Positions 6,029-15,100 of a DNA stretch of 26,104 bases are shown here, in pieces. The stretch comes from a virus. The position numbers were made by a program, and so were the translations under genes. Each line of letters opens with the position of its first letter. Within the stretch, counting starts at the first letter, position 1. The stretch lies in IMG/VR virus record IMGVR_UViG_3300002140_000105, positions 1 to 26,104 of that record; one strand, given 5' to 3'. Under the pieces are notes generated by a model. That model was not told the origin of the DNA. It saw only the letters and a program-made list of their open reading frames with translations, and searched no databases.

Positions 6029-8296
6029 ATGGCAATTAGCAGACGAACTGGCGGTAACCGAATTCCGGATTGGGCCGATCAAACAAAAACTGGCGGACAG
6101 GTCCTTGACTCTGGACCATACGTTGGTGTGATTAAAAACAACTTGGATCCGACCCGCAGTGGTCGTTTACAAGTTTACATTCCAAATTTAGGCGGCGACG
6201 AAAACGAAATACAAAATTGGCGTACAGTTGTTTACGCTAGTCCGTTCTTCGGGTCAACGTTTCAACCCGAAGCAACTGAGATAACAAGTCACGATAAGGT
6301 TCATCACACATACGGAATGTGGGCTATCCCGCCCGACATTGGCAACGAAGTACTTTGTACATTTATAAGCGGCGACCCAGGAAAGGGTTACTGGTTTGCA
6401 TGCGTTAATAAACACCTGTCACATAACCAGTTACCAGCCAATGGCGCATTTGGTATTCAAAATAAAGACACTGTTGTTAGTACACTTGTTAAGAATAGTT
6501 TAAATCGTGGCGGAATTTTACCCAGCGGCGAGTTTAATGAAAACAAGACTGACAACGTTAGCGATAGTTACTTAACAGTTCCTCGTAGTGTGCATGAATA
6601 TCAAGCCGAGATAGTTATTAACCAAGGTCTGGATTTAGATTCTACCAGAGGAGCTATTAGTAGTAGTAGCCAACGTGAAACACCTAGCCAAGTATTCGGA
6701 ATTAGCACTCCAGGGCGTCCAACAGCAGATCCAACAATCGATCCTGAGTATACGCAAAAGCTCAATGAAGGTCGCATAACCGAAGAAGATTATGCTATTA
6801 GGCAGCGCAGAGGCGGCCATAGTTTTGTAATGGACGATGGTGACATCAATGGTAACGACCAGCTAGTACGCATAAGGTCGAGCGCTGGACACCAAATACT
6901 AATGAGCGATGATAATAAGTTTATACAAATTATCAACGGTAACGGCAGTGTTTGGATGGAAATGACAGGTGACGGGCATTTAATGATGTACAGCTATGGC
7001 GGTATGCATTTTAGGACCGAAGGGGAAATGAATTTTCATGCTGATAGTAACATTAATTTTAATGCCGGTGGGAAGTTTAACGTTCATGCCGCAGCCGATA
7101 TAAATTTCGACAGTGCAAATAATTTAACTATTAAAGCAAATAGCACTATTACACAATACGCTGGCACTGTTAAAATTGGAGCCGGCGGCAATCTTGTTAT
7201 GAATGCTGCAAGTAAGATTGATGTAACTGCATCTAGTAGTTTAAATCTATGGGGAAGTAGATTAGATTTAAATTCTGCCCCTGGAGCTAAAATTAGTAAT
7301 CCAGGTAGTTTAAAAAAGTTCTTTCATACAGACGTTACACGCCCATCATTGGCAGAACCATGGACTGAAAAGCCTAGAGCTACTACTAGCATTAACAGCA
7401 TTGTACCAGCACACGAGCCGTGGACTAGACAAACAGGCGAAGCAGTTACTGATACTAGTTTTGTGGTTGGCCAGAACTTAGAAGCAACAGCAGCAAGTAG
7501 ATCTGTTAATGTAGCAACTGCGTTTGCTTCAACAGGCGGGACTATTGCTGGTGGTTACCCTGGCCCTACAACTGCGGTAAACCAAACTTCGACAGCAGCA
7601 AGTAGTGCGTCGGGGTTTAATACTCCCATTGGCGGCGGTGCCGCAAGCGGTAAACCAGCTACTGGAAGCACACAAACTACCAGTACTGGAAATAACACTG
7701 GGCCTGACAGTGCTAATGGTCAACCTATTAAAAACGGCATTAGCAAAAGTGACTTATCCCGTCCGGATGCTCCTCCAGTTACTAAAGCAATTCCGCCATT
7801 GAGTGCAGAGCAAGCACAAGCACTAAAAACTCAAATTGCTAAAAGTGAGAGCGGATTTGATTACGGTGCAACTAACCAGTTTAATTACTTAGGTCGATAC
7901 CAAGTTGGCGGCGCAGTGTTACAAGATCAAGGGTTACTCCGACCGGAGTACGTTAAGAAATACGGTAATAGAGCTGCCCAGCACCCTGAAGCGTGGACAG
8001 CAAAAGCACATAGTATGGGAATTACAAGCCAGGCAGATTTCCTTAAAAACGGTGCAGTTCAGGAGCAAGTAATGGATAACCTATTGGCATCTAATGCTAA
8101 AACACTATCGCGAATAGGCGGCATACGCCCAGGCGACGACCCTGCTACGGCCGCCGGAATGCTACAAACTGCACACTTGCTAGGTGCCGGTGGCGCAAAG
8201 AATTGGCGCAACGGTGGTGGTGGCGCAGATGCAAATGGCACCACTGGTATCGCCTACTTCAACAAAGGTCGTGGTGCTATCGAAGCACTGGCATAA
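6029..8296 (+). CDS. 5: gp5-like baseplate central spike with C-terminal lysozyme-like domain
   Basis: The 755-residue product has the modules of a puncturing spike. Residues about 28-130 form the gp5/VgrG-type OB-fold domain (YVGVIKNNLDPTRSGRLQVY, then YGMWAIPPDIGNEVLCTFI and GKGYWFACV). Residues about 260-420 start with GGHSFVMDDGD and continue as short repeats (VWMEMTGDGHLMMY, FHADSNINFNAGGKFNVHAA, NLTIKAN) typical of the trimeric beta-helix needle. A Ser/Thr/Gly-rich linker spans 420-590. Residues about 590-755 look like a lysozyme or transglycosylase fold: KSESGFDYG with candidate catalytic Glu607, then NYLGRYQVGG and a Gly-rich tail. The spike pierces the outer membrane and the enzyme would open peptidoglycan in the periplasm. 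T4 gp5 (575 residues) instead has its lysozyme between the OB fold and the needle. The ribosome-binding site is AAAAAGG at 6011-6017. Confidence 0.88.
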   Translation: MAISRRTGGNRIPDWADQTKTGGQVLDSGPYVGVIKNNLDPTRSGRLQVYIPNLGGDENEIQNWRTVVYASPFFGSTFQPEATEITSHDKVHHTYGMWAIPPDIGNEVLCTFISGDPGKGYWFACVNKHLSHNQLPANGAFGIQNKDTVVSTLVKNSLNRGGILPSGEFNENKTDNVSDSYLTVPRSVHEYQAEIVINQGLDLDSTRGAISSSSQRETPSQVFGISTPGRPTADPTIDPEYTQKLNEGRITEEDYAIRQRRGGHSFVMDDGDINGNDQLVRIRSSAGHQILMSDDNKFIQIINGNGSVWMEMTGDGHLMMYSYGGMHFRTEGEMNFHADSNINFNAGGKFNVHAAADINFDSANNLTIKANSTITQYAGTVKIGAGGNLVMNAASKIDVTASSSLNLWGSRLDLNSAPGAKISNPGSLKKFFHTDVTRPSLAEPWTEKPRATTSINSIVPAHEPWTRQTGEAVTDTSFVVGQNLEATAASRSVNVATAFASTGGTIAGGYPGPTTAVNQTSTAASSASGFNTPIGGGAASGKPATGSTQTTSTGNNTGPDSANGQPIKNGISKSDLSRPDAPPVTKAIPPLSAEQAQALKTQIAKSESGFDYGATNQFNYLGRYQVGGAVLQDQGLLRPEYVKKYGNRAAQHPEAWTAKAHSMGITSQADFLKNGAVQEQVMDNLLASNAKTLSRIGGIRPGDDPATAAGMLQTAHLLGAGGAKNWRNGGGGADANGTTGIAYFNKGRGAIEALA

Positions 8297-8303
8297 TTTT
8301 TTT
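8274..8303 (+). terminator. Possible weak intrinsic terminator at the end of the gp5 gene
   Basis: GTGCT (8274-8278) and AGCAC (8284-8288) form a perfect 5-base-pair stem with a 5-base loop inside the last codons of the spike gene. Seven T residues follow at 8297-8303. The stem is short and separated from the T tract by 8 bases, so any termination would be partial. It is listed because a promoter-like GGTAAATA follows at once. Confidence 0.25.
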
Positions 8304-8305
8304 AC

Positions 8306-8313
8306 GGTAAATA
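8306..8313 (+). promoter_or_regulatory. Late-promoter-like box (GGTAAATA) before gp25
   Basis: GGTAAATA differs from the GATAAATA boxes elsewhere in this window by one base. T4 geometry would put the start at about 8319, two bases before the gp25 ATG (8321), giving an almost leaderless message. It may be a weak promoter, or a chance match in an AT-rich gap. Confidence 0.3.
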
Positions 8314-8320
8314 ATATACT

Positions 8321-8695
8321 ATGGCACGATACAGAGGTTTTAGCACTATTGGAAGATATAAGAAGTTTAGAGCGGTTGACGTAGATTTAATTAAACAGGA
8401 TCTACTAAATCACTTTAACATTCGTCGCGGCGAAAAACTAATGAATCCAACCTTCGGGACTATTATTTGGAATTGTTTGTTTGAGCCGTTTACTCCGGAA
8501 ATTAGGCAAACGATAATCGACGATGTTGCCCGTATAGTTAACTACGACCCACGAACAAATGCAATAAATGTTATAGTCGACGAATACGATCTAGGACTAC
8601 AAATAGAAATTGAGCTAGAATATGTTGGTGCTAACAAGCAAGACAGTCTGGTAGTAATGTTTGATCGAGATGCAGGACTAGCGCAACAATCTTAA
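8321..8695 (+). CDS. 25: Baseplate wedge subunit gp25
   Basis: This 124-residue protein (T4 gp25 has 132) belongs to the gp25/GpW family, whose fold resembles lysozyme but acts structurally. The diagnostic stretch is HFNIRRGEKLMNPTFGTIIW (33-52) followed by LFEPFTPEIRQTI, which parallels the T4 RKGSRPFDPEFG...LFENMTP pattern. An IVNYDPRTNAINV segment and a final strand pair follow. gp25 contacts gp6, gp53 and the sheath, and helps link the baseplate change of state to sheath contraction. The only plausible start is ATG 8321, yet no convincing Shine-Dalgarno sequence precedes it (AT-rich TTTTTTTACGGTAAATAAT), unlike most genes here. It may be translated by coupling to the spike gene, which ends 24 bases upstream, or from a near-leaderless transcript. 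Confidence 0.9.
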   Translation: MARYRGFSTIGRYKKFRAVDVDLIKQDLLNHFNIRRGEKLMNPTFGTIIWNCLFEPFTPEIRQTIIDDVARIVNYDPRTNAINVIVDEYDLGLQIEIELEYVGANKQDSLVVMFDRDAGLAQQS

Positions 8696-8715
8696 TAATA
8701 GCCGTTTTTTACACT

Positions 8716-8723
8716 GATAAATA
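8716..8723 (+). promoter_or_regulatory. Late promoter (GATAAATA) before gp6
   Basis: GATAAATA lies in the 58-base gap between gp25 and gp6 and is preceded by TTTTTTACACT, much like the promoter at 649-656 (TTTTACAC). T4 geometry gives a start near 8729 and a 25-base leader with the AGGTG ribosome-binding site at 8741-8745. This box probably serves gp6 and the giant gene, about 16.5 kb of message. Confidence 0.72.
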
Positions 8724-8753
8724 ATAGAATAAAGTTATTTAGGTGTGTAAAAC

Positions 8754-11700
8754 ATGGCATTAAACAATAGACAAACAAGTTTACTGGTTCAACAGAATTG
8801 GACCAAAGTTTACGAAACGTTCAAAGAAGCTGATTTTCAGAGCTACGATTTTGAAACGTTGCGTAAAACAATGATCGATTACCTGCGTACTTACTACCCA
8901 GAAGACTTTAACGACTTCACTGAAAGTAGTGAATACGTTGCGTTAATTGATTTAATTGCATTCCTTGGACAAAGTTTAGCTTTTAGAGCTGACTTAAACG
9001 CCCGCGAAAACTTTATCGACACTGCTGAACGCCGCGATAGCGTATTAAAACTTGCACGCCTAATTAACTACCACCCAAAGCGCAACATTGCATCGTCGGG
9101 ATTACTTAAAGTCGAAAGTATTTCTACTACTGAGAGCGTATATGATAGTAACGGAACAGACCTTGCGAACTTAATTATTTCTTGGGACGATACTACCAAC
9201 GATAGCTGGCAGGAACAATTTAATGCAATAATAAATGCGGCATTAGTTGATAGTCAAACAGTTGGCAAAGGCGGTAACTCGCAAGTAGTCAATGGAATTA
9301 ATACAACTGAGTACACACTTAGCATTTCGCCTAATAGTGTACCGGCATACCGATTTGTGTCAGATGTAGAAGGAACATCACTTCCGTTTGAAGTTGTTAG
9401 TGCATCGACAGTAGGCAAGACTTTTGTGTATGAAAAAGAGCCAACTCCAATTGGACAATTTAACATACTACACCGCAATGATAAGCTAGGCAACAGTAGT
9501 AACAACACTGGCTTCTTTATGTACTTTAAGCAAGGTGCAGTAAACTCAGTTGATTTTAACATCGGTAGCGCATTACCAAACCGTATCGTTAACATTGATT
9601 TTGATAACATTAATAATAACGACACTTGGTTGTATAAGCTAACAGCTAATAACACAGTTGACACGCAGTGGACTAAAGTTCCTGCTATTGCTGGTATTAA
9701 CATTGCTTACAACAAATCGTCAGAACGTAACTTATACCAAGTGGTTACACGAAATGATGATAAAATTTCATTAAGTTTCGGCGACGGATCTTTTGCTAAT
9801 ATCCCACAAGGTAACTTCAGACTCTACTACCGTCAGAGTGCGGGCTACGAGTACAAGATTACTCCAGACGAAATTCAGAATATTAATATTCCGGTTACAT
9901 ACATTGACCGCAATGGCAGAACCCAGGTAATATCATTACGTGTTAGTTTAAAGTACACTGTAGCAAATTCTTCACCGAGAGAATCAATTGCGGAGATTAG
10001 AGAAAAAGCACCGCAACAGTACTATACACAAAATAGAATGATCACCGGGGAAGATTATAACATTTTCCCTTACACTGCGTATAACACAATTCAGAAAGTT
10101 AAGGCAACTAACAGGACTAGTTCCGGCGTTAGTCGTTTCCTTGATGTAGTGGATGTAACAGGCAAGTATTCAAGCACAAACATCTTTAGTGCCGATGGCG
10201 TACTGTACAAAGATGAATATACTAAGAGTTTAAACTTTAGTTACCAAACAGCTAACGAAATTTTTACAGTCATTTATAATCAGATTAATCCAATTCTTAA
10301 AGACAAGCCAGTGCAACACCTGCACTATAATAAAGGCGCAAGATTTACAATTGAAGATAATAGCTGGAGATTTGAAAGCTCGTCGACTAACAAAACCATT
10401 GGTTATTTAATTGATGAGTCTGACGGCGTTAGTGTTGACGCAATTGGTCCGGGCGTATCTGGTGTACTAGGTAAAATACTGCCTGGAGCTATTATTAAAT
10501 TTAGTGCAGGCGAAGGCAACTATTTTAATACACGCGGACAGATTAAAACCGGTGTAGTAACAAAGGACGGCGATAAGACATACATATATGCCGCAGTCCA
10601 ACAAATAAACCAGACTACAAATCAACTAACTATTTCAGAGTATGTGCCAACTGGTGCGATTCCAGTGGAATTAATTCCTGTATTTAAGAATTTATTAAGC
10701 GATAGCATGCTTGACCAAATGGTTAACTTAATTAAAGTGTACAAGAACTTTGCGCTACGATACGACAATGAAATTAACGCATGGGCGTTAATTGATGCAG
10801 CCGACATTGGTACTGGGGGATATAGTAACGACTATGCCGGCGACACACAAGCACAAGGGCTGGATTCTAGCTGGGTTATAAAATTTGAATACAACGGAAA
10901 CGAGTATACTGCAACCTATAGAGGCCTTGACTATTATTTTGAAAGTGTAGCGGAAACTAAATTCTATTTTGATAATAGAGCCAAAGTATTTGACAGCAAA
11001 ACCGGAACTACTATCACTGACACTGTTACTGTGTTAAAATTTAACAGCCAAGCAGATAGCGCATACCCGCTAGCTCAAAATTTAGCATGGAGCGTGTATA
11101 AGAACATTGTTGAAAGCGACGGTTACCAAGATAATAAAAAAATATTAGTAACGTTTCCGGATTCCGATGGCGATGGTGTGCCAGACAACCCAGACTTGTT
11201 TGATTTAATTGTTAACTCAACAGTTAACTCAACTACTAAATTTGTATTTTTTAAACAAAATCAGACTGATTCAAGTTTCATTGAATATCTACCGCTCGAC
11301 TATTCAGCAGTTGAAATACTGGACTCTGAAGAAAGCGTTAGATTAAATGCCGACAGCTATTCAACTGGACAACTATTTTATTCGCACTCTAATAACCAGT
11401 TTTATCAACTAGTCACTGGTCAAACTAGCAACAGAGAAGTTATTAACGTAACGTCTGACTATAGAGCCAGAATAGGCAGAGACAAACTTAACTTCCAATA
11501 CCGTCATAATAGTCCAAATAGCAGACGAATTGATCCGAGTCCAAACAATATTATGGATCTGTTTATTTTAACTAAACGATATGCAACAGACTATGCTGCG
11601 TGGATTAATGACACTAGCAATACACTGACTGCACCAGTTACTCCAACAAACGAGGAATTGAAATCGGAGTTCGCCGAGTTGGAAAATTACAAAGCAATGA

Positions 11701-12128
11701 GCGACAGCATTATATATAATGGTGCAACATTTAAACCTATCTTTGGAAATCGTGCCAACAGCGCACTTCAAGCTAAGTTTAAAGTAGTTAAGAATCCTAA
11801 CATGATTATCAGTGATAGCGATGTTAAGACTAGCGTAGTTGCCGCTATCAATGCATACTTTGATATTAACAATTGGGATTTTGGCGAAACATTCTATTTC
11901 AGTGAACTAAGTGCATACTTGCACGCTGAGCTAACTCCTCAGCTAGCAAGCATTATCATTGTCCCAGGCAATAGCTCTGCACAATTTGGTAGCTTATATC
12001 AGATTAATGCTGAGCCCGACGAGATTTTAATTAGTTGTGCAACAGTTGACGACATTGAAATTATTAGTTCAATTACGGCGTCACAGATTAACCAAACCAT
12101 GGCTGGTTTAATAACCACTTCTGTATAA
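8754..12128 (+). CDS. 6: Baseplate wedge subunit gp6, enlarged
   Basis: The product has 1124 residues against 660 in T4. The N-terminus carries the gp6/J-type signature: YLRTYYPEDFNDF (43-55), then SEYVALIDLIAFLGQSLAFR and DLNARENFIDTAERRDSVL, and a RLINYHPKRN segment. Further conserved-looking parts are ISLSFGDGSFANIPQGNFRL (about 342-361), PQQYYTQNRMITGEDYNIFP (about 419-438), YRHNSPNSRRIDPSPNNI near 920, and the C-terminal DFGETFYFSELSAYLH. In T4, gp6 dimers form the continuous inner ring of the baseplate and their rearrangement drives the switch from dome to star. Residues 803-814 (DSDGDGVPDNPD) form a calcium-loop motif of thrombospondin type-3 style in the extra region. AGGTG lies 8 bases before the ATG. 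Only 16 bases separate it from the giant gene, so the two probably share a transcript. Confidence 0.9.
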   Translation: MALNNRQTSLLVQQNWTKVYETFKEADFQSYDFETLRKTMIDYLRTYYPEDFNDFTESSEYVALIDLIAFLGQSLAFRADLNARENFIDTAERRDSVLKLARLINYHPKRNIASSGLLKVESISTTESVYDSNGTDLANLIISWDDTTNDSWQEQFNAIINAALVDSQTVGKGGNSQVVNGINTTEYTLSISPNSVPAYRFVSDVEGTSLPFEVVSASTVGKTFVYEKEPTPIGQFNILHRNDKLGNSSNNTGFFMYFKQGAVNSVDFNIGSALPNRIVNIDFDNINNNDTWLYKLTANNTVDTQWTKVPAIAGINIAYNKSSERNLYQVVTRNDDKISLSFGDGSFANIPQGNFRLYYRQSAGYEYKITPDEIQNINIPVTYIDRNGRTQVISLRVSLKYTVANSSPRESIAEIREKAPQQYYTQNRMITGEDYNIFPYTAYNTIQKVKATNRTSSGVSRFLDVVDVTGKYSSTNIFSADGVLYKDEYTKSLNFSYQTANEIFTVIYNQINPILKDKPVQHLHYNKGARFTIEDNSWRFESSSTNKTIGYLIDESDGVSVDAIGPGVSGVLGKILPGAIIKFSAGEGNYFNTRGQIKTGVVTKDGDKTYIYAAVQQINQTTNQLTISEYVPTGAIPVELIPVFKNLLSDSMLDQMVNLIKVYKNFALRYDNEINAWALIDAADIGTGGYSNDYAGDTQAQGLDSSWVIKFEYNGNEYTATYRGLDYYFESVAETKFYFDNRAKVFDSKTGTTITDTVTVLKFNSQADSAYPLAQNLAWSVYKNIVESDGYQDNKKILVTFPDSDGDGVPDNPDLFDLIVNSTVNSTTKFVFFKQNQTDSSFIEYLPLDYSAVEILDSEESVRLNADSYSTGQLFYSHSNNQFYQLVTGQTSNREVINVTSDYRARIGRDKLNFQYRHNSPNSRRIDPSPNNIMDLFILTKRYATDYAAWINDTSNTLTAPVTPTNEELKSEFAELENYKAMSDSIIYNGATFKPIFGNRANSALQAKFKVVKNPNMIISDSDVKTSVVAAINAYFDINNWDFGETFYFSELSAYLHAELTPQLASIIIVPGNSSAQFGSLYQINAEPDEILISCATVDDIEIISSITASQINQTMAGLITTSV
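11160..11195 (+). other. Calcium-binding-type loop DSDGDGVPDNPD within gp6
   Basis: Residues 803-814 of gp6 read Asp-x-Asp-x-Asp-Gly-x-x-Asp-x-x-Asp. This is the spacing of Ca2+-coordinating loops in thrombospondin type-3 repeats and dockerin or EF-hand-like loops. Only one copy is present, whereas thrombospondin type-3 domains usually hold several. Metal binding is inferred from the motif alone. Confidence 0.6.
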
Positions 12129-12144
12129 TAGGTAAGTAAGACAT

Positions 12145-15100
12145 ATGGCAATCATCAAAACAGTTAACTTCCTCCCAGAAATTTTTAGAACTGACACTAA
12201 CGCTAAGTTTCTAAATGCAACACTTGACCAACTAATCAATGAACCGCAGTTTAAGCGAGTTGATGGGTATATTGGGCGCAAGTTTAGTCCTACTTATAAA
12301 AGTACCGACAACTATGTTGTTGAGCCAAGTAAGCCTAGACAGCAATATCAACTTGAGCCTAGTATTATTGTTAATAATAAAGATAATGATTCAATTGATT
12401 TTTACAGCTCGTATCTAGACCTACTGCAACAGATACAGTACTATGGTGGTAATATTACTAACCAAAGTAGGTTGTTTAAAAACGAAAGCTATAGCTTCGA
12501 TGGGCAGTTTGATTATGATAAGTTTATTAACTTTAAGAACTATTATTGGTTAGAAAACGGACCAGCATGTGTGCCAGTCTCTAGCGGCAATGTACCAACA
12601 CATAATGACTATGATGTAACTCGTAACATTACATTAAGCGGCTACAACTTTAGCGAGTCTGGAACAGAGAGTAACCCTGTTCTTGTAATGGCTCGCGGCG
12701 GTACGTATACTTTTAACATCAATGAGCCAGGACATCAGTTCTGGATACAGACTGAACCGGGTATATCGGGTAAACGAGCACAGCAACAAAATATTAGCAC
12801 ACGAGAAGTATTTGGTGTTGCTAACAATGGAACTGACGCTGGTACAGTTACCTTCAAAGTGCCACTAGTAACGGCACAGAATCGTTACAGCTCAATGCCG
12901 GTAGTTGACCAAATTGACATTGCTAGTGTAGATATACACTATAGCGAAATTCAAGGAAGTGCGTTAAGTGCGTTCCTTCGTAAATTTACAAATGGTATTG
13001 ATGGCGCTAAGACTTACGCAGATTTGCATAATCGAAATATGATTTTTGCAACAACAGACGACTCGCTTGATGAATCTTACTGGTCTAACAACGAATTCTT
13101 TGCAATGCTTAGATTTGGTGCGGCAGTCAAAGATCAAGTAGTGCCTGCTGCACAACGTAGGAACATTTGGAGAATTACATTAGTGCCATCAACTGATGTT
13201 AACCCAGACTCAGGGCTAGCAGACGATTACATAATTAATCTAATACCAAGTACTGAAGTTCAATTTGATAACCGAGTCTATGTAAGAAACGGTATTGTCG
13301 CAGGCACAAGGGAATACTACCTTGATTTCGATAATATGTTCCATCCGGTTCCAGTTATTACCTCCAATTTAGATGTGATATACTATCAAGATTCTGTTAA
13401 CCCAGCATATTTTGGTGAAATACGTATCATTGATGCAAACAATTTTAGCATTGATGTTACTAGCAGTATACTTAATAAAGTAAATTATACTAGTCCAAAC
13501 GGAGTAGTGTTTACCAATGGTCTTAAGGTATGTTTTGACGAGTATGTTACCCCTGCATTGTATGCAAATAATGAATATTATGTTGAGGGAGTAGGATCTA
13601 GCATAACGTTAATACCAGTTAGTTCGCTAGTAGCACCCGAGGAGTACGCCATTAACGGGTTAAGCACTCCTGACTACCTTACTGTGAATCGGGCTAGCAT
13701 AGACCTCAATGGCTGGACACGTAGTAACCGCTGGTTCCATGTTGATATTATTACAGAAACAGCCAATTACAACAAAGACTCACTGATTTATACATACACA
13801 TACGATCCGGATTTTAATAACGAGTTTGTACCGTATACTGATAGCGCTATTGTTTCGACTATTCGTAGTCTGACTGCCATTGAGTCATTGAAAACTGAAT
13901 ACCAAGTTGGGCAAATTTTTTATGCCTATATTGAAGGGTTGTTTTTCCAGCTAGATGCTGAGATGAATCTAGTACCATTGGCAAATTTCCGAGCAACGAA
14001 TTCTAGTTTACCCGACCAAACATTACGTGCAACTCGCCCAATTATTGAATTTAATGCAGGCACTAAGTTATTTAATTATGGTCACAGCGCATTAGACCCA
14101 GTTGACTATTTAGACTTTACAGTAACTGATGCATTCAGTGACATTGAACGTAGCGGCAGTGTGTACAACACCCTTGCACCGTATCTTAACGGTGATGTTG
14201 TTATAGTCGGGGATCAAGTTTACGGCGCAACTAAGAACGTGCAGAGTTTACCAACTGATTCAACAGTGTGGAACCAGTTATTCCAGTTAGTACCGTACGA
14301 TTCATCTAGGCCGTACCTGAAAGACGAGAAGGTATCGTTCAACGGGTCAGCATATCAAGCATTAAACTATGCCGACGTTGCACCAAGTGAAGCAAACGAA
14401 GACGAACTATGGTTTAAATTGTTTGACTATGTTTCGTACGATCCAGAGTTAGCTGACACTTATACAATTAACACTGTAGTAGACTACGCGGGTATTGCTT
14501 ACCGAGCGTTAGAAGATATCCAACAAAACCCAGCAACTAGTGGGTTATGGGAGTTATTGTTTAATTTAATTGACGGTAAGACAATCATCTTTGCAAATGA
14601 AGACGATCCTGAAATTAGAAAACGAGTATATACTATTAGGTTAGTTGAAATAGCAGGACAAGATACTATACATCTGGAACTAGCATCCGACAGGTTAGTA
14701 CAGCCGCAAGATGCAGTAATTGTTAAAAGTGGACAACACCAAAGCGAGAATTTTTGGTATAATGGAACCAATTGGTACCAAGGGCAATCTAAGTCTGGGG
14801 TAAACCAGGCTCCTAAATTTGATGTAGTAGACGAAAATGGTATTAGCTTTGGTGACCGCGCTACTTATGTAGATAGTACGTTTAACGGAACAACTATATT
14901 TGAATATGCAGTCGGTACAGGCACCCGCGATACAGTACTAGGATTCCCACTAACTTATAAAAACTTTAACAGCGTTGGTGACATTGAGTTCTTAACAAGA
15001 TTTAACACTGACACCTTTACGTTTGTTAACGGGATTAAAGTAGACACTAAACAAGTAAGGTCCGGCTATCTTCTTCAGATTAACCAGGACTTGTCTCTAC

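Noticed and set aside
8705-8710. T6 run after gp25 as a terminator
   Set aside because: No inverted repeat of useful length precedes it, so it is only part of the AT-rich leader of the late promoter.
9254-9703. 149-codon minus-strand frame inside gp6
   Set aside because: Antisense shadow of conserved gp6 sequence, with no ribosome-binding site recognised.
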